Notes: generated by a model from the sequence alone, not told the origin. 64,000 nucleotides of DNA from VRUE01 sp963703895 (GCA_963703895.1 CAVPFX010000002.1:620001-684000), one strand, 5' to 3'. Counted from the first letter of the stretch, positions 9,420 to 18,575 are shown. Made by a program: numbers and translations.

Positions 9420-9483
9420 GCGCGGGAAGAGGGGTCCGCCGGACACTCCCCGCTTTTGTCCGGCGGACCCCCTCTTCCCGCGC
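9420..9483. terminator. Very long bidirectional terminator hairpin
   Basis: Arms of about 26 bases (9420-9445 and 9457-9483) pair almost perfectly, with one extra G/C in the run of Gs; the loop is about 11 bases. It lies between the convergent MFS and substrate-binding-protein genes, the expected place for a shared terminator. The stretch from 9312 to 9419 holds nothing else I can identify. Confidence 0.8.
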
Positions 9484-9490
9484 CTAATCC

Positions 9491-10480
9491 CTACCCGGTG
9501 TACCCCGCCGACTTCAGATAAGCCGCCGCCGCTTCCTTGGGCGTCTGCTTTTCGAGTTCCACCCGAGCATCAAGCTCCTGCATGACTTCGAGCGTCAACC
9601 CCTTCTGCACCTCGACGATCGTCTTTTCATAGTCCAGCCCGGCTTTTTCTACCGTCGACTTCTTGCTGACGAAGATCACGTTGCCGGCCGGGAAGACTTC
9701 CTTGTCGTCTTCGAGGATGACGAACTTGTCTTTCTCCGCTGCCAGTTGGGGGTCGGTGGTGAAGAGGATCGAGAGATCCGCCTGACCCTTTTCGAGCACG
9801 GTGTAGCGCAGGCCGATGTCGACCGGATGGAAGGACTTGAATTTGAGTCCGTAATACTTTTCAAGCCCGGCCAGGCAGTCAATCCGCTGGCGGCACTCGG
9901 GCGAGCCGTAGAGGCTCATGCTCTCCGACTTGCCTTCGAGGTCGGAGATCGTCTCCAGCCCTTCCTTTTCGGCAAACTTCGTCGTCGTGCCGACCGCGTT
10001 GGCGCTGGCGAACGGCGTCGGCGGGAAGGCGGTGAGCCCTTCCTTTTCGAATTCGCCCTTGGCCTTTTCGTAGGCGGGCGTGGCACCGGCGGGCACTTCT
10101 TCGGGTTCAACCCCGAAGAACGAGGTCAGCGCCGTCGAGGCGTACTCCGGGTAGCCGGAGATCGCCCCCGACTTGACCGCCTGGTGGGCGACCGTTTCGG
10201 AGCCGAGGTTGAGGTCGCTCTTCACCTTGTAGCCGGCGGCTTTCAGGGCCTGGGCGTAGATTTCGCCGAGGATTTCCTGTTCGGGGAAGTTCTTCGAGCC
10301 GATCGTCAGGCTGACTTTGCCGTTATCGGGATTGGAGACGATCGCTCCGGCGCTCTCACCTTCTTCGCTGCTGCTCGTGCTGTCGTCGTCGCTGCTGCCG
10401 CAGGCGACTACGCCGAGGCTGAGGGCTAGGGCGAGCAGCAAGGCAGCGGCTGCGCGCAGCCGGGTGAACTGGGACCTCAT
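9491..10480 (-). CDS. Glycine betaine/choline-type ABC substrate-binding lipoprotein
   Basis: A 329-residue lipoprotein. The signal peptide (LLLALALSLGVVAC) ends at a lipobox Cys near residue 27, followed by a Ser/Asp/Glu linker. The mature part is an OpuAC/ProX-type binding domain: LTIGSKNFPEQEILGEIYAQALKAAG is the family's N-terminal signature, and GYPEYASTALTSFFG lies about 50 residues later. It would capture quaternary ammonium osmoprotectants or choline outside the membrane and deliver them to the permeases. It is the last gene of the four-gene operon. Confidence 0.9.
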   Translation of the reverse strand: MRSQFTRLRAAAALLLALALSLGVVACGSSDDDSTSSSEEGESAGAIVSNPDNGKVSLTIGSKNFPEQEILGEIYAQALKAAGYKVKSDLNLGSETVAHQAVKSGAISGYPEYASTALTSFFGVEPEEVPAGATPAYEKAKGEFEKEGLTAFPPTPFASANAVGTTTKFAEKEGLETISDLEGKSESMSLYGSPECRQRIDCLAGLEKYYGLKFKSFHPVDIGLRYTVLEKGQADLSILFTTDPQLAAEKDKFVILEDDKEVFPAGNVIFVSKKSTVEKAGLDYEKTIVEVQKGLTLEVMQELDARVELEKQTPKEAAAAYLKSAGYTG

Positions 10481-10514
10481 TTGATTCCTCTCTTGTCGTT
10501 TGAACGGACGAGAT

Positions 10515-11258
10515 TCATGCTGGGCTCAGCTTCAAGCCTTTCGAAGTCAGCCGACGTTGCAGCGTGGCGAGCCCAAACTCGAGCGTCAGGGCGAGCAGAG
10601 CGACCATGATCGCCCCCGCCAGCACCCCGTCATCGCCGTAGACGTTGGGGTTGATGATGAAGTCGCCGAGGGTAAGGACGCCGGCGATCGGAGCGATCGT
10701 CGCGGTCGCCACGATCGCGATCGTGGCCGAGCGGATGCCGGCGAAGAGGGTCGGGATCGCAAGCGGGATCTCGACCTTGCGGAGGATCTCGAACTCGGTC
10801 ATGCCCATGCCGCGCGCGGCATCGACGGCGGCGCGGTCGACCTGGTGGATGCCGACGAAGGCGTTGGTGAGCAGCGGTGGGATGCCGAGGACGGCCAGGG
10901 CGATCGTCAGGTTGGCGACGCCGACGCCGATCAGGGCCGCCATGAAGGCGATCAGCGCCAGCTCGGGAATCGCTCTCCCGGCGTTGCCAATCACCGTGGC
11001 GAAGAGTTCGCCGCTGCCCCGGTGGCCAAGGTAGAGCCCGATCGGCATGGCCACGATCAGCGAGAGGACCAGTGCGAAGACGGTCAATTCGAGCTGGTTC
11101 AGCGTCAGTTCGATCACCTGATCGATGCCGCCGACGGTCTTGCCCCCGGTCACGTTGGAGGTCTGTGGGGTGAAGATGAATTCGATCGCGCCCTGGATCG
11201 AGGCGATGGGCAGGCTGAGCAGGGACACGCCGATCACGACTGCCTCACGCGTCGCCAC
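10515..11258 (-). CDS. Glycine betaine/choline-type ABC permease
   Basis: A 247-residue inner-membrane permease with about six helices. The ABC-coupling loop is EILRKVEIPLAIPTLFAGIRSA at about residues 165-186, preceded by a DAARGMGMTE segment typical of OpuCB/OpuCD proteins. It overlaps the upstream permease gene by 25 bases, so the two are translationally coupled and probably form a heterodimeric channel. It also contains a TPQTSN-type loop near the N-terminus that differs from its partner. Confidence 0.88.
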   Translation of the reverse strand: MATREAVVIGVSLLSLPIASIQGAIEFIFTPQTSNVTGGKTVGGIDQVIELTLNQLELTVFALVLSLIVAMPIGLYLGHRGSGELFATVIGNAGRAIPELALIAFMAALIGVGVANLTIALAVLGIPPLLTNAFVGIHQVDRAAVDAARGMGMTEFEILRKVEIPLAIPTLFAGIRSATIAIVATATIAPIAGVLTLGDFIINPNVYGDDGVLAGAIMVALLALTLEFGLATLQRRLTSKGLKLSPA

Positions 11259-11971
11259 GGGGTCAGGAAGCGCTGGGCCGCGAAGAGGATCAGGCCGAGG
11301 CTGACAGCGATCAGGAAGGCGATCCCCCCGGCGATGATCAGGTTCGTCTTGAAGCTGATGCCACCTTTGAGGATCGGTTCGCCGAGGCCACCACCGCCGG
11401 CGAAGGCGGCCAGGGTGGCGATCGCCACGGTGCTCACCGTGGCCACTTGCAGGCCGGCGAAGATCTCCGGCGTAGCCAGCGGCAGCTCGACCCGCCAGAG
11501 GATCTGGCGATCTGTCTGGCCGATGCCGCGGGCGGCATCGACGACCGCTTTCGGCACGTTGGCGAAGCCGATCATCGTGTTGCGGAAGATGATCTGCAGC
11601 GTGTAGGCGCTGAGCGCGATGATCGCGGTGTCCTCGCCGCGCCCGGTCAGCGGCAGCAGCAGAAAGAAGAAGGCGACGCTGGGGATTGTGTAGAGGACAC
11701 CCGTCCCGGCGAGCAGCGGTGGCTGCAGCCAGCGGTGGCGGTGGGCCAGCAGGGCCAGGGCAAAGGCGACGACGAAGCCGATCAGGACCGAGATCGCGAC
11801 CAGCTCGAGGTGCTGCAGGGTCGGCGTCCCGTAGCGGTCGATGTGTTCGGATGCCCAGTCCCAGCAGAAGAGCTTGTCGGTCGCCTGACAGGGCAGGGTG
11901 TCCGAGCTGCGTTCCTGGATGAACCCTTTGCCGACCTCGCCGACGGCCGCCAGGAGCACGCCATTACCCAT
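11234..11971 (-). CDS. Glycine betaine/choline-type ABC permease
   Basis: A 245-residue membrane permease, paralogous to the next gene. The coupling loop reads QILWRVELPLATPEIFAGLQVATV and is preceded by DAARGIGQT. An N-terminal extra-membrane part (GFIQERSSDTLPCQATDKLFCWDW) precedes the first strong helix. It overlaps the ATPase gene by eight bases. With the other permease, the ATPase and the lipoprotein it makes a complete osmoprotectant importer. Confidence 0.88.
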   Translation of the reverse strand: MGNGVLLAAVGEVGKGFIQERSSDTLPCQATDKLFCWDWASEHIDRYGTPTLQHLELVAISVLIGFVVAFALALLAHRHRWLQPPLLAGTGVLYTIPSVAFFFLLLPLTGRGEDTAIIALSAYTLQIIFRNTMIGFANVPKAVVDAARGIGQTDRQILWRVELPLATPEIFAGLQVATVSTVAIATLAAFAGGGGLGEPILKGGISFKTNLIIAGGIAFLIAVSLGLILFAAQRFLTPWRRVRQS

Positions 11972-13154
11972 GTGGCCGCTCCGTCGCCGGGTGCTCCTCG
12001 GTCTTCGCCTTTGGCGAGCCGAGGAACTCGGAGATGATCTCGACCGAGAGGACGCCGGCGATGCGGCCTTCGTGGTCGGCCACCGCCGCGTACTGCGCCC
12101 CGCCCTGGAGCATGTCGGCGAGCGCGTCGCGCATCACGTCGTCGCGGTCGAGCAGCGGCCCGAGCGGCGAGTCGGGGCGAGCCGGCACCTGCTCGCCGGC
12201 GAGGTCGCGCTCGGAGAGCCAGCCGAGCGGGCGCCGCGCCTCGTCGACCAGCAGCGGGTAGGCGACCTCAGCGCCCTCCAGCTTGGCCCTCACCTCGGCG
12301 GTCGCCTGGCCGACTTGGGCCAGGGGCGCCTCCCAGAGGTCGATGTCCGATACCCGCATCAGTGCCAGTCGCTTCAGTGCCCGGTCGGCGCCGACGAAGT
12401 CCTCGACGAACTCGTCGGCGGGGTCCATCAGCAGCTCGGCCGGGGTCGCGTACTGGGCGAGCACCCCGCCCTCGCGCATGATCGCGATCCGGTCGCCCAT
12501 CTTGATCGCCTCGTCGATGTCGTGGGTGACGAAGAGGACGGTCTTGCCGATCTCCGCCTGCAGGCGCAGGAACTCGTTCTGCAAGCGCTCGCGGTTGATC
12601 GGGTCGATCGCGCCGAAGGGCTCGTCCATCAACATCACCAAGGGGTCGGCGGCGAGGGCGCGGGCAACGCCGACCCGCTGCTGCTGGCCGCCGGAGAGTT
12701 GGGTCGGGTAGCGCTTGGCGAGGTCGGGATCGAGCCCGACCAGGGCCAGCAGCTCGGCGCTGCGGGCCGCGGCGCGCTCCTTCTTCCAGCCGAGCAGCTG
12801 TGGCACGGCAGCGATGTTCTCGGCGATTGTGCGGTGGGGGAAGAGGCCGATCTGTTGGATCACGTAGCCGATCTCGCGCCGCAACTGCGCCGGGTTGCGG
12901 TCGCGCACCGATCGGTCGCCGACGAAGATATCGCCCTCGGTGATCTCGACCGTACGGTTGACCATCCGCATCGCCGTCGTCTTGCCGCAGCCGCTGGGCC
13001 CGACGAGGACGCAGATCTCACCCGCCGGCACCTCCAGCGTGAGCTCCTCGACGGCCGCTTTGGCAGAGCCCGGATAGCGCTTGGTCGCGCCTGCGTAGCG
13101 GACGGGGGAGGCCCCGGTATTCGACACTTGGTCAGTCACCTCATCGCTGGGCAC
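11964..13154 (-). CDS. Glycine betaine/choline-type ABC ATPase with CBS domains
   Basis: The ATP-hydrolysing subunit of the importer and first gene of the operon, about 396 residues. It has Walker A GPSGCGKTT, signature LSGGQQQRVGVARALA, Walker B VMLMDEPFGAID and the switch His in VTHDIDEA. The C-terminal 130 residues form two CBS domains, as in OpuCA/ProV, which in that family sense ionic strength or c-di-AMP. The frame is open to a GTG at 13178, but a TATAGG box overlaps that start and is followed ten bases later by the GTG at 13154. I therefore prefer the shorter, leaderless start. Confidence 0.9.
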   Translation of the reverse strand: MPSDEVTDQVSNTGASPVRYAGATKRYPGSAKAAVEELTLEVPAGEICVLVGPSGCGKTTAMRMVNRTVEITEGDIFVGDRSVRDRNPAQLRREIGYVIQQIGLFPHRTIAENIAAVPQLLGWKKERAAARSAELLALVGLDPDLAKRYPTQLSGGQQQRVGVARALAADPLVMLMDEPFGAIDPINRERLQNEFLRLQAEIGKTVLFVTHDIDEAIKMGDRIAIMREGGVLAQYATPAELLMDPADEFVEDFVGADRALKRLALMRVSDIDLWEAPLAQVGQATAEVRAKLEGAEVAYPLLVDEARRPLGWLSERDLAGEQVPARPDSPLGPLLDRDDVMRDALADMLQGGAQYAAVADHEGRIAGVLSVEIISEFLGSPKAKTEEHPATERPHG

Positions 13155-13203
13155 TCGGGCCGAGCCTATACCCCGCACCGCCTGGCGCTAAGCGCGCCGG
13201 TAT

Positions 13204-14500
13204 CTAGGCGGCGATGCCGAGCCGCCGTGAGCGCTCGACGGCGCGGGCGACGATCTCCCCACCGCCCGGCACCTCGCCCCCGCCCATCAGCACCCGCCCG
13301 CCGACCACGGTCGTGTCGACGACGGAGCCGCTCGCTGCGTAGACGAGATCTGAATGCAGATCCCCAAGTTCGAGCTCCCGGCGACCCTGCCCGCAGCAAA
13401 AGGAAGTCCGCCGGCCCACCCACCCGAACTGCATCAACTTCTCCACCTGCTGGGGGTAGAAGTTGATGCAGTTCGCTGGTCAGGAGGGGGGTTTGGGCGC
13501 CGATGGCGATTTTCCACGCCTCGTGGGCGGGCAGGATGGTGGGGTTGCCGGCGGCGTGGCGCTGGATCAGGGCGAAGGCCTTGAGGTCGGAAAGAAGGTC
13601 CAGCGAGTCGTTGGAGCCGGGGCCGTCGGTGCCGAGGCCGACGGCGACGCCCGCCTCGCGCGCCGCTGGATAGGGGAAGACGCCGCCGACCGCCAGCTTC
13701 ATGTTGGCGACCGGGTTGGTGACGACGGTGCAGCCGCGTTCGGCGATCAGGGCGAGCTCCTCGCCGTCGAGCCAGACGCCGTGGGCGAGGACGGTGCGCT
13801 CGTTCAATGCGCCGAGTCGATCGAGATAGACGGCGGGGCGTACCCCGTGCTGCTCGAGGCAGTCGTCCACCTCCTGCTCGGTCTCGGAGAGGTGGATGTG
13901 GATCGGCAGCTCGCGCTCGGTCGCCAGCTCCGCGGCCCAGCTCAGCAGCCCCTCACTGACCGTGTAGATCGAGTGGGGCGCCAGCGCGGCGCCGATCTCC
14001 GGGCCGAAGTCGGCGAGCTCGTCGAGGTTGCCCAGCGCGGTCGCCTGCATCGCCTCCGTCTTGCCATCGGCGTCGAAGAGCGGGCCGCCGATCGTCGCCC
14101 GCAGGCCGGCGTCGGCGACGGCGCGTGCTGTCGCCTCGGGATGCCAGTACATGTCCCAGAACCGGGTTGTCCCGGTGCGGATCATCTCCAGGCAGGCCAG
14201 GCGCGTGCCCCAGTAGACGTCCTCGGGCTCGAGCCGCGCCTCGATCGGCCAGACCACCTCGCGCAGCCAGCGCATCAGCGGCAGGTCGCCGCCGAAGCCG
14301 CGGAAGAGGGTCATCGCCGCGTGGGTGTGGCCGTTGACGAGCGGGGCGACCAGGGGCGCCCCGGCGGCGTCGATCGTCTCGTCGCCCGCCACCGGCGCCA
14401 CGTCCGCGCCGAGTGCCGTGATCTTGCCGTCCTCACAGCGCAGGCCCACGGTCTCGCCATCGAGGACGGCGCCGGTTATGGCGAGCGGGTTCGCGCTCAC
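13204..14500 (-). CDS. Amidohydrolase, MTA/SAH deaminase-like (frameshifted, carries a hairpin insertion)
   Basis: An amidohydrolase of the 5'-methylthioadenosine/S-adenosylhomocysteine/deoxyadenosine deaminase group. Metal ligands are present: VNGHTHAAMT, HIHLSETEQE and GLGTDGPGSNDS. The GTG start at 14500 overlaps the phosphorylase stop. Two disruptions affect the last quarter. A 51-base perfect hairpin element (13425-13475) is read through in frame, adding about 17 residues. About 50 bases further along the gene, one extra G near 13377 throws the remaining 58 codons (ELELGDLHSDLVYAASG to the stop at 13204) into another frame. As given the protein would lose its C-terminal beta sandwich. 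It pairs with the neighbouring phosphorylase in nucleoside salvage. Confidence 0.8.
13425..13475. repeat. Dispersed hairpin element, copy A (inside the amidohydrolase gene)
   Basis: Perfect 18-base arms, cgaactgcatcaacttct (13425-13442) and its complement (13458-13475), enclose the loop CCACCTGCTGGGGGT. A near-identical element lies at 40771-40823 in the same orientation, with CCACCTGCTGG in the loop. It resembles a REP-type palindromic repeat or a small non-autonomous mobile element. Confidence 0.85.
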
Positions 14501-15174
14501 GGCCCGACGGCGCCGAGCTGCGGCAATACGGTGGCGAGGCCGTCGTGCAGTTGCAGGGCGTTGGCTGCTCGCGCCGCTTCCAGCTCGATGATCTCCAGCG
14601 GGCCGGGCCCGATGCCGTTGGCGAGGTTGTCGACGACGCAGATCGCGGCGTAGGCGAGGCCCAGCTCGGCGGCGACGATGCACTCCGAGGCGACCGTCAT
14701 CCCGACCACGTCGGCGTGCGCGGCCATCAGCCGGATCTCGGCCGGGGTCTCGAAGCGCGGCCCGATCGCCTGCCAGTAGACGCCGCCGTCGCGCAGCTCG
14801 CCATCGCTCGAGCGCCAAGCGGTGAGGACTTCCTCGCGCCAGGCCGGGTCGAAGCGCGGCGCCCTGTGGGCGCGCTCGTCGACGAAGCTCGAGAGGCCGA
14901 GGTGGAGGGCGATGAAGTCGTCGGGGCAGACCAGCGAGCCGACCGGCAGCTCGGCATCGAGGGAGCCGACCGAGGCGATCGCCAGCACACGGTCGCAGCC
15001 CTGCTCGACCAGGGCCCGCAGGTTGGCGACGTGGTCGATCTCATGTGGCAGCACGTATTCCGAGCCGCCGTGGCGCTGCACGATCGCGGCGCCGTGCTCG
15101 GCGCCCGCCGCGGCGATCGAGTCGCCGCCGGGGCCAAGCGCACTGCTGCCGAGCACCACCGCAAGCCGTCCCAC
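14497..15174 (-). CDS. MTA/MTI or purine nucleoside phosphorylase
   Basis: A 225-residue phosphorylase of the MTAP/PNP group. Visible family segments are EYVLPHEIDHVANLRAL near residue 40, AIASVGSLDAELPVGSLVCPDDF near 65-90, GPRFETPAEIRLMAAHADVVGMTVASE near 138-165 and a late VVDNLANGIG. It is shorter than typical 6-oxopurine members (about 260). It would split a nucleoside such as methylthioinosine with phosphate. The neighbouring deaminase supplies such substrates, a salvage route known in bacteria that deaminate MTA first. The GTG start lies six bases after a TAGGAT box, so the message is probably leaderless. Confidence 0.8.
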   Translation of the reverse strand: MGRLAVVLGSSALGPGGDSIAAAGAEHGAAIVQRHGGSEYVLPHEIDHVANLRALVEQGCDRVLAIASVGSLDAELPVGSLVCPDDFIALHLGLSSFVDERAHRAPRFDPAWREEVLTAWRSSDGELRDGGVYWQAIGPRFETPAEIRLMAAHADVVGMTVASECIVAAELGLAYAAICVVDNLANGIGPGPLEIIELEAARAANALQLHDGLATVLPQLGAVGP

Positions 15175-15183
15175 GCACCGATC

Positions 15184-16540
15184 CTACGTGCGCCGGGCGA
15201 GGAAGGCGGCAGCCGCGTCCTCATGGTCGACGATTGGCTCGGGGTACTCGAGCCGCCGCTGCTGGGCCGGGTCGAGTCGCCAGGGTTCGTGCACGGCAGC
15301 GCCCTCGACCGCCTCCAGCTCGGGCAGGTAGCGGCGCACGTAGGCGCCCTCGGGGTCGAAGCGGTGGGCCTGGCGCAGGGGGTTGAAGACGCGGTTGGGC
15401 CGGGTGTCGTTGCCGGTGCCCGCGACCCACTGCCAGTTGCCGGCGTTGTTGGCGATCTCGCCGTCGCTGAGCAGGTCCCAGAAGTGCCGCGCGCCCCAGC
15501 GCCAGTCGAGGTAGAGGTCCTTGGTCAAGAAGGAGGCGACGATCATCCGCGCCCGGTTGTGCATGCGTCCCTCGCGCTGCAACTGGCGCATTGCCGCGTC
15601 GACGATCGGGTAGCCAGTACGCCCATCGCTCCAGGCCTCGAAGCTGCGTTGCGAGCGCGACCAGCGATCGCCCCGCGGCCGGTAGTCGCGTCGCGGCAGG
15701 TGCTGGGTAGGCGGCCAGCACCTGGTGGTGGAAATCGCGCCAGCAGAGTTGGCGCACGTAGGCGCTGCCGCCGCGCCTAGCGCGGGCCTCGGTCAGCAGC
15801 TCCAGCGGCGAGATGCAGCCGAAGCGCAGGTAGGGGCTGAGGCCGGAGGTGCCGTCGCCGGGCAGGTCGTCGTGTCGATCCGCGTAGCTGGCGAGCCCGC
15901 CGCGCAGGAAGGCGCGCATCGCCTTGCGCCCCTCGTCCTCGCCGCCGGGTGCTCGCTCTGGCGATGACTCCCCGCGCAAGAGCGAGTCGAGTGCCGGCAG
16001 CCGACCGGTGGCGAGCCGCGAGAGCGTCGAGAGCTTGCGCGGCGTCGTCGCCCGCGGCCGCAAAGGCACTTCCTCCCAGGCGCGCTGGAAGGGACTGAAG
16101 ACCTTGAAGTGATCGCCGCCGCCGCTCGGCGTCACCGTCCCCGGCGCCACGATCGTCGTGCCGGGATGGGCGCGGAAGGCGATCCGCTCTTCCTCGCAGG
16201 CGTGGCGCAGGCGCTGCTCGCGGCGCTTCGCGTAGCCGCTCCAGTCAGCGCTGACGTGGAGCTCGCTCGCGCCGCACTCGCGCGCCAGCGCCAGCGTCTC
16301 GACGACCGGATCGCCGCGGCGAACGTAGAGGCGCCCGCCGGCCCGCCGCAGCGATTCACCGAGGTCGCGCAGCGACTCGAGCAGGAAGGCGACCCGGTTG
16401 GGGGCCGCGAAGCGCGACCCGAGCAGCGCCTCGTCGAGGACGAAGAGCGGCACCGTGCGCTCCGCCTTCGCCGCGGCCGCCAGGGCGGGGTTGTCGTGCA
16501 CCCTGAGGTCGCGGTTGAAGAGGACGATCGCCGTGCTCAC
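15184..16540 (-). CDS. phrB: Deoxyribodipyrimidine photolyase (one frameshift)
   Basis: A class I photolyase that repairs UV pyrimidine dimers using light and FAD. The N-terminal antenna domain starts STAIVLFNRDLRVHDNPAL. The FAD-binding part includes SGLSPYLRFGCISPLELL and QLCWRDFHHQVLAAYP. Near 15705 one base is missing: the frame then changes and the expected continuation (YRPRGDRW, then a GYPIVDAAMRQL-type segment, MHNRARMIVASFLTKDLYLDWR and the conserved GNWQWVAGTGND) is read in another frame to the stop at 15184. Repaired length is about 452 residues. The rest is well conserved, so a consensus error is plausible. It is divergent from the next gene with 18 bases between starts. Confidence 0.88.
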
Positions 16541-16558
16541 GTCCCCTATGGTGCAGGG
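16541..16558. promoter_or_regulatory. Shared divergent promoter, phrB / DUF6328 gene
   Basis: Only 18 bases separate the two start codons. CCCTATGG contains TATGGT for the plus gene (seven bases before its ATG) and CATAGG for phrB (four bases before its GTG). Both genes lack room for a leader or a separate -10 box, so one symmetric element probably serves both directions. Confidence 0.5.
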
Positions 16559-17047
16559 ATGGAGGAACGTCCGTCGGGAAGGGACGAGAGCGAGAGCGAA
16601 CGCCTCGACCGCAACCTCAGCGAGCTGTTGCAGGAGCTGCGCGTCGCCCTGCCCGGCGTTCAGGTCCTCTTTGCCTTCCTACTCGCCGTCCCCTTCCAGC
16701 AGAACTTCACCAAGATCAATGGCTTCGAGAAGGGCGTTTACTTCTTCACCCTGCTCTGCACAGCGCTCTCGGCGATCCTCCTGATCGCTCCCTCCTCTTA
16801 CCACCGCGTCACCTTCCGCCTGCAGCAGAAGCGCGAGCTGATCGAGCTCGCCAACAGCTTCACGATCGCCGGCTTGACTTTCCTGGCGCTGGCGATGACC
16901 GGCGCGATCGTGCTGATCACCGACGTGCTCTTCGGCGGCATCGTCACGTTGATCGTCGGGCTGGGCACGGTGCTTGCCTTCGCCTCGCTTTGGTACGTGC
17001 TGCCGCTGCGCCGGCGCCTCAGTCTGACGGCGAACGCACGCTCCTGA
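16559..17047 (+). CDS. DUF6328-like four-helix membrane protein
   Basis: A 162-residue protein of four predicted membrane helices: VQVLFAFLLAVPFQQNF, VYFFTLLCTALSAILLI, ANSFTIAGLTFLALAMTGAIV and FGGIVTLIVGLGTVLAFASL. An acidic, Arg-rich N-terminus precedes them. The family is common in actinobacteria and has no known function. The ATG is seven bases after TATGGT, consistent with a leaderless message. Its last 29 bases overlap the convergent HD-domain gene. Confidence 0.8.
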   Translation: MEERPSGRDESESERLDRNLSELLQELRVALPGVQVLFAFLLAVPFQQNFTKINGFEKGVYFFTLLCTALSAILLIAPSSYHRVTFRLQQKRELIELANSFTIAGLTFLALAMTGAIVLITDVLFGGIVTLIVGLGTVLAFASLWYVLPLRRRLSLTANARS

Positions 17048-17633
17048 AGCGGTCGCCCCAGAGAGCCACCAGTTGGTCGGCGAGCTCGTCGGTGAGGCGC
17101 AGTTGCGGCGCCTCTTCGAAGAGCATTTCCAGGTCCGCCTCCCAGATGTACATCTTCAGGTCGAGCGGAACCGCGAGTTCGTCGCTGACGCCCTCCTCGA
17201 TCAGCGCGTAGGCCTCGCGCAGCATCGTCACGTTGGTCAGTTTGTCGGCGGCGAAGATCGCCAGTGCCGCTGGCTCGGAGTCGGCGACGCGCCGCCGGTG
17301 CTCTTCCTTGCGGTCCTCGTAGGTCGGGATCGACTCGTCTTCGGTCATCGCCTCGACCAGCGTCGCGACGACTTCGCCGAAGCGCTCGCGCACCGCGGCG
17401 AGATCGGTGTCGCTCTTCTCGATCACGTCGTGGAGCAGCGCCGCCGCCAGCACCTCGTCGCCCTGGCGCTCCCTGACCAGCAGATCGGCAACCGCGACCG
17501 GGTGGTCGATGTAGGGCCGCCCGTCGCTGCCGCGACGCAGTTGTCCGGCATGCGCACGCTGCGCTGTCGTGAGCGCCTCCCTGACCAGATCAGATCTCTC
17601 GACCGCGGCGTCGATTCCATCAGTCGACGTCAT
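17019..17633 (-). CDS. HD-domain phosphohydrolase (RelA/SpoT-hydrolase-like)
   Basis: A protein of about 204 residues with the HD metal-binding set: His in YIDHPVAVADLL, His-Asp in LLHDVIEKSD and Asp in FAADKLTNV. This is the arrangement of the (p)ppGpp hydrolase half of RelA/SpoT and of small stand-alone hydrolases. It probably cleaves a nucleotide pyrophosphate; no synthetase domain is present. The frame is open to 17657, but a TACGCT box lies across those codons and the ATG at 17633 (MTSTDG) follows it by ten bases, so I place the start there. The 3' end overlaps the DUF6328 gene. Confidence 0.82.
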   Translation of the reverse strand: MTSTDGIDAAVERSDLVREALTTAQRAHAGQLRRGSDGRPYIDHPVAVADLLVRERQGDEVLAAALLHDVIEKSDTDLAAVRERFGEVVATLVEAMTEDESIPTYEDRKEEHRRRVADSEPAALAIFAADKLTNVTMLREAYALIEEGVSDELAVPLDLKMYIWEADLEMLFEEAPQLRLTDELADQLVALWGDRFRSVRSPSD

Positions 17634-17692
17634 CCCGTGTGCCAGCGTAGCGGGCAAAAGCGGGCAATTGAATCGCGCGAATGAAGCGGTTT

Positions 17693-18574
17693 CTAAGTTG
17701 CGGAAATCGCGCTGAGTGGTCGTGCCGGAAGCTCGTACTCGGCCCGCTCGGTGGCGAGCTCGATCGCCCCCGAGCTGCCCCCCATCGCCTGCCAGTGCTG
17801 GCGTGCTTCCTCGCCAAGTTGGTCGAGGCGCTCGTCGGAGTGCATCGGGTCGTGGTGGAAGAGCACGGTCCGCTCGGCTTCGGCACGACGGGCGAAGGAA
17901 AGCGCGTGCGAGAGCGAGGAGTGACCCCAGCCGACGTGGTCGGGGTACTCGGCGTCGGCGTACTGGCCGTCGTGGATCAGCAGCGAGGCGTTGCGGGCGA
18001 GCCCCAGGCCGGAGATCCAGTCCTCATCGAGCGCGTCGAGGTCGGCGCCGAGGGCGGGCTCGTGGTCGGGGATGTAGGCAAGCGAAGAGTCGCCGTCGTC
18101 GATCCGGTAGCCGAGCGTCGGCCCGCGATGGGCGACGGAGGCCGCGCTGATCCGCGCCGAGCCGATCTCCCACTCGCTCTGCGGGCAGTGGCGGAAGGAG
18201 ACGTCGCAGGGCAGCTCGCGCACCTCCACCGGCGAGAGCGGGGCCGAGATGTAGCGGGCGATGCGATCGCGCAGCGAGGCCTCCGGCGAGGCTGGGCCCC
18301 AGATCACAATCTCGGTCTGCGGGCGGAAGGCGGGGGCGAAGAAGACGAGGCCCTGGATGTGGTCGAGATGCAGGTGGGTGAGCAGGATGTGCAGGCGGGC
18401 CGGCTCGGCGGCAAGGGCGAGGCCGAGGCTGCGGATGCCGGTGCCAGCGTCGAGCGCCAGCATCGAGCCGTCGGAGAGCGTGACGCCGACGCACGAGGTG
18501 TTGCCGCCGTAGCGAATCGTCTCCGGCCCTGGGGAGGGGATCGAGCCGCGCGTGCCCCAGAGCTTGACCTTCAT
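17693..18574 (-). CDS. Metallo-beta-lactamase-fold hydrolase
   Basis: A 293-residue MBL-fold protein with the metal motif THLHLDHIQG at about residues 65-74, and further ligands in SVAHRGPTLGYRI, IHDGQYADAEY and LFHHDPMHSDE. The start MKVKLWGTRGSIPSPGPET is typical of a group fused or linked to cAMP-binding or signal-transduction modules. The substrate is unknown. Only one base separates it from the upstream PAS-domain gene, so the two are probably made together and may act together, with the PAS protein sensing and the hydrolase responding. Confidence 0.88.
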   Translation of the reverse strand: MKVKLWGTRGSIPSPGPETIRYGGNTSCVGVTLSDGSMLALDAGTGIRSLGLALAAEPARLHILLTHLHLDHIQGLVFFAPAFRPQTEIVIWGPASPEASLRDRIARYISAPLSPVEVRELPCDVSFRHCPQSEWEIGSARISAASVAHRGPTLGYRIDDGDSSLAYIPDHEPALGADLDALDEDWISGLGLARNASLLIHDGQYADAEYPDHVGWGHSSLSHALSFARRAEAERTVLFHHDPMHSDERLDQLGEEARQHWQAMGGSSGAIELATERAEYELPARPLSAISAT

Positions 18575-18575
18575 C

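Noticed and set aside
10500..11606. Long plus-strand frame opposite the ABC permeases
   Set aside because: Composition is that of a shadow frame, and the two permeases on the other strand have intact coupling loops and overlaps.
13204..13446. Separate small gene beginning in the hairpin element
   Set aside because: Its residues after the first dozen are the normal C-terminus of the amidohydrolase, so it is the tail of the frameshifted gene.
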